Below are positions 54,350-63,133 of a DNA stretch of 64,000 nt, piece by piece. Below the pieces are notes generated by a model that was not told where the DNA came from, ran no database searches, and saw nothing but the letters and a program-made list of their open reading frames with translations. Position numbers and translations under genes: made by a program. How positions within the stretch are numbered: position 1 is the stretch's first letter; each line of letters starts with the position of its first letter. The DNA is from JANXQG01 sp963719885 (GTDB lineage Bacteria; Planctomycetota; Planctomycetia; Pirellulales; Thermoguttaceae). The stretch is from contig CAVRDP010000014.1 of assembly GCA_963719885.1 (NCBI GenBank), positions 248,001 through 312,000 on the forward strand. The letters run 5' to 3'.

Positions 54350-55567
54350 ATGACGCGTATTCTTTCCTCGTTCTGCCTGCTGACGGTCATGTCTTCGATG
54401 GCCATGGCTGCCAACTCGGAGTGGCCGGGCTGGCTGGGACCCAATCACGATGGGAAATCGTTCGACACCGGGCTGTTGAAGGAGTGGCCGACCGGCGGAC
54501 CGAAGCTGCTGTGGAAGGTCGATGCTATCGGTGTCGGCTTCTCCAGCGTGGCCGTCACGGGAGGGAAGGTCTACATCACTGGTGATCGCGATGGAAAGCT
54601 GATGATCTTCGCTTTCGATTTGGACGGCAAGCCGCTGTGGAAGGCGGAGCACGGCCAGGGTCGCGGCGGGCCCGACGGCTCGCGGGCCTCGCCGGTGATT
54701 GATAACGGCAATCTATACCTCCTCAGCGGCAACGGCCTGGTCGGCTGCTATGATGCCGCCAGCGGCGAAAGGAAATGGTCCCACGAGGCAAAGGAGTTCG
54801 GCGGGTCTCCGGGCGGGTGGGGCTATGCCGAGTCGGTGTTGATCTACAAGAACCTGGCCATCTTCAAGCCCGGCGGCAAGAACTGCATCGTCGCACTGGA
54901 AAAGACGACCGGCGAGACCGTCTGGAAGAGCACCGGGTTCGATGCCGGACCCGAGTATGGCTCCTGCATTCCCGTCACTTTCGAAGGGCAGACGATGATC
55001 GTCACCGGAACCAGCCGGGGGATTGTCGCCGTCGATGCCCAGTCCGGCAATCTGCTCTGGTCGAACGACTGGTCCGCGGGCAACACGGCCAACTGCCCGA
55101 CGCCTGCCTACGCCAACGGCTATGTCTTCTGGTCTAATGGATATGGCAAGGGCGGGATCTGCCTGAAACTCAAGAAAGACGGCGATGCCGTTGCGGCCAA
55201 CGTCGCCTGGAAGACGAGGGACATGGTCTGCCATCACGGCGGGTACGTGATCCACGAAGGCTACATCTATGGCAACCACGACGACGGCTGGACCTGCCTC
55301 GAACTGAAGAGCGGTGAGAAGAAGTGGAACGAGCGGGCGGTTGGCAAGGGATCGCTCTGTTTTGCCGATGACATGCTGTTCCTGTTCAGCGAAAACGGCG
55401 GCCAGGCCGGCCTGGCCACCTGCTCGCCCGACGGCCTGCAACTCAAAGGCAAGGTGAAGGTCAAGGGCGATGGCCCGAGTTGGGCGCACCCGGTGGTCAT
55501 CGGCGGCCGTCTCTATCTCCGTTACGATACCCACCTGTATTGCTTTGACGTAAAGAGCTCGGGGTAG
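54350..55567 (+). CDS. Secreted PQQ-like beta-propeller protein
   Basis: A 405-residue protein with signal peptide MTRILSSFCLLTVMSSMAMA, then EWPGWLGPNHDGKSFDTGLL, the usual planctomycete PQQ start. Blades include VGFSSVAVTGGKVYITGDRD, GSRASPVIDNGNLYLLSGNG, TNCPTPAYANG-like and WAHPVVIGGRLYLRYDTHLY CFDV. It is complete, with AAGGAG before the ATG. It is the fourth propeller in the window and is transcribed divergently from the esterase gene. Confidence 0.9.
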   Translation: MTRILSSFCLLTVMSSMAMAANSEWPGWLGPNHDGKSFDTGLLKEWPTGGPKLLWKVDAIGVGFSSVAVTGGKVYITGDRDGKLMIFAFDLDGKPLWKAEHGQGRGGPDGSRASPVIDNGNLYLLSGNGLVGCYDAASGERKWSHEAKEFGGSPGGWGYAESVLIYKNLAIFKPGGKNCIVALEKTTGETVWKSTGFDAGPEYGSCIPVTFEGQTMIVTGTSRGIVAVDAQSGNLLWSNDWSAGNTANCPTPAYANGYVFWSNGYGKGGICLKLKKDGDAVAANVAWKTRDMVCHHGGYVIHEGYIYGNHDDGWTCLELKSGEKKWNERAVGKGSLCFADDMLFLFSENGGQAGLATCSPDGLQLKGKVKVKGDGPSWAHPVVIGGRLYLRYDTHLYCFDVKSSG

Positions 55568-55601
55568 CCCCGGGAGAACGCCAAAGTCGCTTGGTCGAGA
55601 C

Positions 55602-55724
55602 GTAGGGTGGGACCAGATCGCGTAGCGAGCGCAGGCCCACCAGAATGTGTGTTCCAGCCGGACATGGTGGGCCTGCGCTCGCCGACCCGGAGTACCGGGT
55701 ACCCCGGATCTGGTCCCACCCTAC
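55602..55724. repeat. Palindromic interspersed repeat, family 1, copy 2
   Basis: The 123-bp element has the same GTAGGGTGGGACCAGAT / ATCTGGTCCCACCCTAC ends as copy 1, but its right arm carries a roughly 20-base insert with core CCGGAGTACCGGGTACCCC that copy 1 lacks. It lies between the PQQ gene and the ROK gene. Confidence 0.92.
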
Positions 55725-55848
55725 CGATCCCAGCCTTGCAAAATCGTTGCGGAAGGATCATAATGAGCGGCACGTCGCCTGGCGCAGCTCGCGACGAAAA
55801 CCCAAGTCTATTTTGTCAAGACAGGTCATTACCGGGAGGACAACGAAC

Positions 55849-56982
55849 TTGGAAAACTTATGCCTGGGGATCGACATCGGCGCCGGACTTGGCGTGAAGA
55901 TGGGGTTGTTCTCCGATTCGGACCACCAGGTTGACGGAGAAGTTCTCAACCGCAACGAATACAAGGACGACTTCGAGTCCTTCGTCGCGGCGTTGCTCTG
56001 CCGGGTCGACCACCTCCTGAAGAAGCAAGGCCGGCGAATGCACGACGTCCGTGCGATAGGCATCGCCTCGCCCGGTCTGTTCCGTACGGACGGAACGTAC
56101 CAACTGGCGGCCAACCTGCCCTTCCTTTGCGGCGAGAACCTCAAGGCCCGAGTGGCGCAGGCCACCGGCCTGCCCGTCGCCATCGACAACGACGCCAACC
56201 TCGGCGGCCTGGCAGAGTGGTCCATCATCCGCACGGACCTCTTGTACTGGGTCTTTGGCGGGGGCTGGGGAGGGGCGTGGGTCGATAAGTCGGGTTGCGT
56301 CCGCTTCCCCGTCATCGATTGGGACGGCGACGACCAGAAACTCCACTATACGAACGAGCCGGGCTACGCGATTCCCTTGGACAAGCTTTCGCTCAAGGCC
56401 TTGTTCTACCAGTACGGCGCCTCCTTCGACCGCTTCGAGCAAATCGTCGCCGAGGACCTGGGCATCGCCGGCGGGCGATTGACCGGCCCGTCGGGCAACC
56501 CCGACTCCATCCGCGCCGAAGTGCTCCTCTCGGGTCCCGGTCGCTGCCGGCTGTTCCGGGCGGTGGTGGGCGATGACGATTTCTTCGAGCGGTTCCTCGA
56601 CATCCAGGAGACGGCGCAAATGGCCGACCCCTCGATCGCCGGGGCGCTGATCAGCAAATTGAGCAACATGCGCGTCGAGCCGGCAGTGAACACCGACCGC
56701 CTCTTCGGCCGCGTGCTTGCCGAGGCGGCGTTGATCATGTGCCGGCAGGCCCGCCGCGACGGCTTGCCGGAAGGCGTGCCGATCTGCCTGGGCGGCAAGC
56801 CCTCCTACGCCCTGCCCTATTTCGGGCCCTCGACCCAGCGCCGCCTCGGCGCCGGGGGCCTGATGAGTTACCTGCGGCCTTCGGTGATCGACGAACGCGG
56901 ACTGAATGCGAACCTGGTCGGCGCCGCGGTCCTGGCCGAAAAGATCGCCAATGCGGCCGCTGATCAGCAGAGTCCAGGATGA
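55849..56982 (+). CDS. ROK-family sugar kinase-like protein
   Basis: A 377-residue protein. TTG at 55849 is chosen because GGGAGG lies 9 bases before it and the ATP site LCLGIDIGAGLGVKMGLFSD begins right there. Other ROK features: RAIGIASPGLFRTDGTYQLA, LPVAIDNDANLGGLAEWSII and the acidic turn VFGGGWGGAWVDKSG. The CxCGxxGCxE zinc motif of typical ROK proteins is absent. Substrate unknown. The gene is followed by a hairpin and an unknown gene in the same direction that seems to be its partner. Confidence 0.75.
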   Translation: MENLCLGIDIGAGLGVKMGLFSDSDHQVDGEVLNRNEYKDDFESFVAALLCRVDHLLKKQGRRMHDVRAIGIASPGLFRTDGTYQLAANLPFLCGENLKARVAQATGLPVAIDNDANLGGLAEWSIIRTDLLYWVFGGGWGGAWVDKSGCVRFPVIDWDGDDQKLHYTNEPGYAIPLDKLSLKALFYQYGASFDRFEQIVAEDLGIAGGRLTGPSGNPDSIRAEVLLSGPGRCRLFRAVVGDDDFFERFLDIQETAQMADPSIAGALISKLSNMRVEPAVNTDRLFGRVLAEAALIMCRQARRDGLPEGVPICLGGKPSYALPYFGPSTQRRLGAGGLMSYLRPSVIDERGLNANLVGAAVLAEKIANAAADQQSPG

Positions 56983-57018
56983 GGTATTTCGCGATTTCTT
57001 ATGCCCGTCGATAAAATT

Positions 57019-57105
57019 AGTGTGGTGTCTCGAAAATGGCGGTATTTATGATGGGCATTGTGTGCAAGTCACCCATAAATCACCAACTGCGTGAGACACT
57101 ACACT
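57019..57105. repeat. 87-bp imperfect palindrome
   Basis: Ends AGTGTGGTGTCTC (57019-57031) and GTGAGACACTACACT (57091-57105) pair with few mismatches, and inner stretches GGTATTTATG and CATAAATCACC pair too. It lies between the ROK gene and the unknown gene. Confidence 0.7.
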
Positions 57106-57121
57106 AGACGACGAGGCTTGC

Positions 57122-59093
57122 ATGGCTCCCAGAATCATCGGCGACCACCCGCTGGCCAGAGATCCCAGCGGAAAATTGCGATCCCGTATCGGAACCGTCT
57201 TTCCGCGAAGCCGGACGATCGTGACCCTGCCGGGCATCCACGCGATGCAACGGATGGCCTATATCGATTTACTGGCCGCCGAGCGCGCCGCCGCCGGCCA
57301 GGCGCCATGTCGCGCGAAGAAGAGTCGGCTGAATGGGAGGCGTCGGTCGATTTGGTGTTCGACGAGGGCAGCGTGCTGATCCGCCCCGATCCGGAGAACA
57401 TGCCGCTGGCCTTCGAGGCCGACGAAGTGCTCCAGGAAATCGTTCCGAAGCACCGCATCAAGTTCCTGAACGTCGGCAACGAGAAGGTCCGCAATTCTGT
57501 TGAACGGCAGGGCGAATGTTGGCGGATCGCCCTGCTGCCGCGTTCGCTGCCGGAAATGATCCACATGATCGCGGCCTCCAAGGTGGCCATCGGCAACCGC
57601 GAGATCTACTATTACGACCGGGTCACGGGAACGCATTTCCTCACGTGTCACGAGTTCGCCAGCCTGGAATCCTCGGATGACGGCGAGTTGCGGCGACAGT
57701 TGATCGAGATCCGGGACCTGTCGAAGAGCTTCAATCGGCTGGGGACGCCCGAAATCCGCTTCTTCATGGCCGACGACGAAAGGGACGATAACAAGTTCGG
57801 CGCCGACGACGTTTGCCAATACGACTTCGCAGGCCTGGATTCCCTGGCACTGCGATCGGCCTACGATTCGCTGCGGCGGAAGTTCGAGGCGGCGGCCGGC
57901 CCCGAGTTCCGGCAGGACGACCTCCAGAGCGTGCAGTGGCGGAGCCGCATGTATGCTTCGCTCCTCGGGCAGGATGACGAGTGCGTTTCCGAGTCGCTCC
58001 TGCTGGGCATGAGTTCCGAGTTCTTTATGCAAGTCCGCTGGTTGCCGGGCTGCCGCATTGACGACGGCGAGTTGGTATTCGACCCGATTCTCGACGCCCA
58101 GGCGGCCAGCGACGACGACCCTGAACTCGAGGTCCTCCGCGACGAGAAGTGCCGGGGGATCATCTTCAATTTCGTTCGCGAGCACGGCGACCTGGAGCAC
58201 GTCAATATCGGGCGGATCGTCGATTCCCTCTCCCGCCGGGCCGCGTTCTACGGCCGGCGCGACGTCTACGTGGCAGCCTTCAAGCTCCGCGGCGTCGACC
58301 AGCAGATCGTGAACATCGTCCGCATGCAGAAGTGGGGCGTCCACGAGCATCTCGACGAGGGCAAGGGCTTGTTGGACGCCATTCTCGAAGCCGACGACTA
58401 TACGCAGTACATCTTCGATCGCCGGCTGGGTTGCCAGCAGTTGGGCATGAACCTGCCGCGCCACGTCACCGCCCGGCGGTTAGCCGAGAAATACCGGGCG
58501 CGAACACGGAATACTACGGAGCGATGATCTGGACGACCTACTTCCAGCGGGACTATATCCGCGGGATCGCCAGCGACAAGATCGCTGCCTGCCGCTTCGA
58601 GGTTCCGACCTATGCCGTGCAGTTCGCCCGTTTGCTGGGCCGGGCTGCCGCCGTGAACATGATTGTGGGCCGCTGCGATCTCAACGGGCAGGTGTTGTTC
58701 GACGACGGCGACGAAGTCGTGCTCGAGGACCAAAGCGGGATTCCGACCGAGATCGTAGTCGCCGACCAGACAGGGACGTTCGTGGACTATCTTCACGAGT
58801 TGCCGGAGTTTGCCGCCGCATACGCCCGGCCGATCATCCGCCGCAAGCAATACGTCGCCGATCCGGACCGTTTCGCCGCCGCGTACCTCGACGCCTTCGC
58901 GGGGCGTTTCACGGCGATCCAACTGGACTACAAAAGACGCCGCCGTGCTTTCGACACGCTCTTCCTGCACGAACGCCGCGATGAGTGCGGCAGTTTTGCC
59001 TATCGTTGGGAACAGGTCCTTGCCCGAATGCAACGGACGGACGTCCGCTCGTTGACGGCGCTGATCCAGGATTCATTCGTGTCCGTCAGTTAA
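57122..59093 (+). CDS. Protein of unknown function next to the ROK gene (two frameshifts)
   Basis: About 657 residues if two shifts (near 57305 and 58515) are corrected. Pieces: MAPRIIGDHPLARDPSGKLR and VTLPGIHAMQRMAYIDLLAA; then MSREEESAEWEASVDLVFDE and a long soluble part (AIGNREIYYYDRVTGTHFLT, MYASLLGQDDECVSESLLLG); then IWTTYFQRDYIRGIASDKIA and IVVADQTGTFVDYLHELPEF. No domain is recognised on this reading. Conserved-looking acidic and aromatic stretches through all three frames show a real gene. Since it follows the ROK gene directly, it may act on the same substrate or be its regulator, but this is not known. Confidence 0.7.
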
Positions 59094-59118
59094 GGATGGA
59101 ATTCGCCGGCGCATATTC

Positions 59119-59240
59119 GGGTGGCATGCCTAAGCCGCTCGGGCACCATGTACTCATGGTCGGCGGCGCAGGCATGTGGTGAGCTCCCGGACGTTCCCAG
59201 CATGGCTGCGCGGCATCGAAGCCGCTTGTCCATGCCACCC
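59119..59240. repeat. Palindromic interspersed repeat, family 2, copy A
   Basis: 122 bp with ends GGGTGGCATG and CATGCCACCC. Copy B (60418-60536) is nearly its reverse complement (roughly 85-90% by eye). They flank the REC-histidine kinase gene in opposite orientation. Confidence 0.9.
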
Positions 59241-59244
59241 CCTA

Positions 59245-60394
59245 TCAGACTTGCGACAGTAATCGATTCGCCGGCCCTAACCCGAGGGTCACGGTGAACG
59301 TGCTGCCGGCGTCCGGGCGGCTTTCGACGTGCACGTCGCCGCCGTAGAGCAGGGCCAGCTTCTTGACGATCGAAAGGCCCAGGCCGCTGCCGAGAATGTG
59401 GCGCGTCTTTTCGTTGCGGATCCGCACGAATTCGCCAAACAGTTGTTTGAGCTCTTCTTCGCTCATGCCGATGCCGGTGTCGCTTACGGCGATCGCGGCT
59501 TGCGTCCCCGCACACCGCAAAACCACGTCCACGCGTCCGCCATCGCGATTGTACTTGATGGCATTGGTGAGCAGGTTGTTGAAGATGATCTCGACTTCCC
59601 GGGCGTCGGCCGAAATCGTGAGCGGTCCCGCGGCAGTGGAGTTCGATGGTGATGGCCCGCTCGGCGGCCTGGGCGGCGACAGCCTCGACAGCCGACGCGG
59701 CCGCGGCGGCCAGGTCGACCTTGGTCAGCTCGCGATTCTTCTCGCCCGATTCGATCTGCGTGAGGTCCAGCAGGTCGGCGATCAGTTTCCGCATGCCGTC
59801 CATGCGCGCCAGGCTGCGGACGACCATTTCATCGTAGGCGGCCAGGTTGTCGCCCAGTTGATGCGTTTGCAGCATGTCGAGGTAGCCGGCCACGGCATTC
59901 AAGGGGGCCTTGAGCTCGTGGCCCAGCACGCGAATGAACTCGAAACGGACGCGGCGCTTTTCCTCGGCGAGCCGGCGGGCCTGCTTGGCCAGGATCAGCC
60001 GCGCGGCCGCCTTGCGAATCGTGCTCTTGAGCTCGTCGGGCGTGAAAGGCTTGGCAAGGAAATCGTAGGCCCCGCGCTTGGTCGCGGCCACGGCGGTCTC
60101 GATCGAGGCGTAGGCCGTAATCATGATCGTCAGCATGTCGCTCTCGCGAGCGGCGAGGCGATCGAGCACTTCCAGCCCGCTGATGCCCGGCATCTTGTGG
60201 TCCAGCAGGAGGATGTCGGGCGGATTGCGGTCGATCTTCTCCAGCGCCTCCTCGCCCGACTCGGCCTGGTCGACGGAAAAGGCCACCGTGCCGTTGACGT
60301 CGGGCACGCGCACGGAGAAATCGCGGAGCGTGCGAGTCACGCCCAGCCGCATGCCCATTTCGTCGTCGGTCACCAGGACCTTCAGGGTATCCAT
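59245..60394 (-). CDS. Response-regulator / histidine-kinase hybrid (one frameshift)
   Basis: About 383 residues if one shift near 59635 is corrected. REC domain (KVLVTDDEMGMRLG, phospho-Asp in DILLLDHKMPGISGLEVLD, KRGAYDFLAKPFTPDEL), then HisKA (FEFIRVLGHELKAPLNAVAG, catalytic His) and HATPase (N box EIIFNNLLTNAIKYNRDGG, AIAVSDTGIGMSEEEL, ILGSGLGLSIVKKLALLYGG). Soluble; REC-HK order is typical of phosphorelay hubs. Neighbouring sensor and RR genes upstream on the same strand suggest one signalling system. Both frames carry intact motifs. Confidence 0.87.
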
Positions 60395-60417
60395 GTTCGT
60401 ACTATGCTTTCACCACA

Positions 60418-60536
60418 GGGTGGCATGGAATAGCGGCTTCGATGCCGCGCAACCATGCTGGGAACGGCCGGAGCTTCACCACATGCCTACCCGCCGACCA
60501 TGAGTACATGGTGCCCGGCGTGAAGGCATGCCACCC
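60418..60536. repeat. Palindromic interspersed repeat, family 2, copy B
   Basis: 119 bp, an inverted relative of 59119-59240. Contains inner shared stretches around CCATGAGTACATGGTGCCC. Confidence 0.9.
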
Positions 60537-60552
60537 GGCATTTATCGTCGCG

Positions 60553-60969
60553 CTATACTTTCGCTGCGTTGCGGCTGAAGACCCGGTCGATCTCGCGCTG
60601 TAGTTGCTCGAAACGGATCGGCTTGGTCAGGAACGCATCGGCCTTGATCCAGGACCGCTCCTCGTCGCTGGAAAGCGTGAATTCCAGGCCGGTTTCGGTA
60701 TTGACCGAGGTCACCAGGATGATGGGAATCGAGGGGTCCTGCTTGCGGATGCGATGGCAGAGCACGAAACCCGCGTCCGGGTTTTCCATCATCACGTCGA
60801 TGACGGCCAGATCAGGCCGCTGCCGGGCCAGGATGGCCTCGGCTTCCTTCTGACCGTGGGCCAGCAACACGTTGAACCCGGCCGTTTCCAGGTGCAGGCG
60901 GTGTTGGAACAGGAAATCCTCATCGTCGTCCACGAGCAACACGGTTCGTTTAGGTTCGGTTTCAGTCAT
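60553..60969 (-). CDS. Single-domain response regulator
   Basis: A 138-residue receiver domain: RTVLLVDDDEDFLFQHRLHL, phospho-Asp in DLAVIDVMMENPDAGFVLCH, then IPIILVTSVN and KADAFLTKPIRFEQL (conserved Lys). There is no output domain. The ATG at 60969 has GGAGA before it, better than the in-frame ATG at 60981. It follows the hydrogenase-sensor kinase by 16 bases and is its likely phosphoacceptor, passing signal to the REC-HK downstream. Confidence 0.9.
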   Translation of the reverse strand: MTETEPKRTVLLVDDDEDFLFQHRLHLETAGFNVLLAHGQKEAEAILARQRPDLAVIDVMMENPDAGFVLCHRIRKQDPSIPIILVTSVNTETGLEFTLSSDEERSWIKADAFLTKPIRFEQLQREIDRVFSRNAAKV

Positions 60970-60985
60970 GGTTTTCTCCATGCGA

Positions 60986-62984
60986 TTATTCTTTTCGGGG
61001 CAAGGTTACGGTAAAGGTGGTGCCGGTGGGACCGGCGGCCGGGTTGGCCTGCGACTGCACGCGGATGTCGCCGCTGTGCATCTTCACGATGCCATAGGTC
61101 ACGGCCAGGCCCAGGCCCGTGCCTTTGCCCATCTGTTTCGTGGTGAAGAAGGGGTCGAAAACCTTCTTGATGTTCTCCGGGGGAATGCCCACGCCCGTGT
61201 CGTGGACGATGAGGCGGACGTGGTGCTCATCGCCCTCGGTGGCGATGGTCAGCGTCCCCCCATTTTCCATGGCGGCCACGGCGTTGCTGACCAGGTTGGT
61301 AAGCACCTGCACGATCTGATCGCGATCGACTTCCGCCAGCGGATCGACCAGGCCGTGCTTGATGTTGACCGCGATTCCTTCGGGCACGGGGATCGTGAGC
61401 ATCGCCCGATTGATCAACTCGCGGAGATCGTTGGGGATGCGGACGACCTTGTTCTGCCTGGCGAAATGGAGCAGTCCGGCCACGATCTTCTTGCAGCGGT
61501 CGGCCTGCTCGGCGATCATCACCAGGTCCTCGCGCATCTTCGGCCTGCGGCTCGCAATCGTCCAGCAAGAGGTGGGAATACATGAGCACGACGCCCAGGG
61601 GATTGTTCACTTCGTGGGCGATGCCGGCGGCCAACTGGCCCATGCTGGCCAGCTTTTCCGACTGCACGAGGGCTTCCTGGGCGGCCGCCAACTGGACGTG
61701 CGACGATTCGACTTCCCGGAGCGCCATGCGGAGCTGGTCGATCGTGTGCGGCAGGCACATCTCGGTTTCGGCCAGCCGCTCGTGGATGGCAACGGCATGC
61801 TCGCGGCAGGTATCGTAGCCGCAGGCCCCGCAGTTCAATTCGTCGCCGGGGACCGCTTGCCCATGCGGTGCATGATCTCGTCGATCTCGCTGCGGGCCGG
61901 CGCGGGAATGCGCTGATCGTTGGCCTCGAAGGTGCGGCCCAGGTCCAGGCGGGACATCTCCTCCATGTCGTGTTGCCAGGCCTCGTGATCGCAGGTCTTC
62001 ATCCGCTCGTTGACGTAGGTCCGCACCCGGCGGCGGCGATTGAACAGCGGCAGGTCGTTGGTCACGCCCGGCGCCCATGATGCAGCCTTCGCAGCACAGC
62101 AGCTTCCAGCAGCTTGGCGCCCAGGTCGCCGTCGGCAAACTCCTTGATCGGCTTCCAGCACGTGGCTGCGGCCCTGGGTGGCCACGATCTCGCCGGTGAG
62201 CAGGTCTTCGCGCAGGTTGGCCGCCTGGAGCATGCCGCGGCTGATGGGGAACAGGCCGCCGGACGAGCCGCGGGGCGGGTCGAAGTCGCTCGGCTCGACG
62301 CGGGCCGCGATCGATGTCCGCCGCGGCGAACAGCTCGCCGCAGCTCGGAGAACGTGATCACGGCGTCGATCTCGCCGGCCACGGACTCGCTCTTGGCTTC
62401 CATCTTCTTGGCGATGCACGGCCCGATGAACACGATCTTGAGTTCGTTTGCCGTAGATTGCCGCGTAGTGCCCGGGCCGTGGCGATCATCGGCGACACGA
62501 TGGGGGCCAGCAAGGGGACCAATTCCGGGTAGTAGCGCTCGACGAAAGTGACGATCGCGGGGCAGGTCGTGGAGATATAGCGATTGCCCGTTGCAGGACA
62601 GCAAGAGCTCCCAGTACTGGCGGGCGACCAGGTCGGCGCCGAAGGCCACCTCGACCACGAGCGCGAAACCCAGTTGCGCGCAACATGCCGACCATCTGCG
62701 TGTGGTCCACGTCGATGAACTCGGCGGGAAAGCTGGGGGCCACGCAGGCCGCCACGCGGCGGCCGGAAGCGAGCAAGGCGCCGTACTTCGTCGACCGTGC
62801 TGCGGAGCAGCTTGGCGTGTTGCGAGCAGACCCGCACGCAATTCCCGCAGGCGATGCAGCGCTCGCCGATCACCTGGGCCTGGCCCTCGGTGATGCGGAT
62901 CGCCTTGACGGGGCACTCCCGCACGCACGTGTAGCACATGCGGCAGCGTTCCTCGACGGTCGTGATGTAGGCCTTGTCGGGCAT
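60986..62984 (-). CDS. [FeFe]-hydrogenase-domain histidine kinase (putative H2 sensor, many frameshifts)
   Basis: The protein is spread over three frames. From ATG 62984: MPDKAYITTVEERCRMCYTC VRECP and CIACGNCVRVCSQH (two ferredoxin clusters); then hydrogenase-like ISTTCPAIVTFVERYYPELV (L1-like), FIGPCIAKKMEAKSE (L2) and LCCEGCIMGAG (L3). Next is a four-Cys Fe-S motif LNCGACGYDTCREHAVAI, then HisKA (LAAGIAHEVNNPLGVVLMYS) and HATPase (NLVSNAVAAMENGG, DTGVGIPPENIKKV, GKGTGLGLAVTYGIV). This is the layout of sensory group C [FeFe] hydrogenases linked to histidine kinases. At least ten shifts occur, mainly extra bases, with every motif preserved. H2 sensing is inferred. Confidence 0.8.
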
Positions 62985-63008
62985 GGAACAAATCTCAAAT
63001 ATCAAGTG

Positions 63009-63131
63009 GTAGGGTGGGACAAGATTGCGTAGCAAGCGCCGGCCCACCATTCGTTCCTCATTCTCAATTATGGTGGGCCGTGCGCTCGCCGACCCGGAGT
63101 ACCGGGTACCCCGGATCTTGTCCCACCCTAC
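63009..63131. repeat. Palindromic interspersed repeat, family 1, copy 3
   Basis: 123 bp with ends GTAGGGTGGGACAAGAT / ATCTTGTCCCACCCTAC, carrying the same CCGGAGTACCGGGTACCCC core as copy 2. It lies between hydA and the sensor gene. Confidence 0.92.
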
Positions 63132-63133
63132 AG

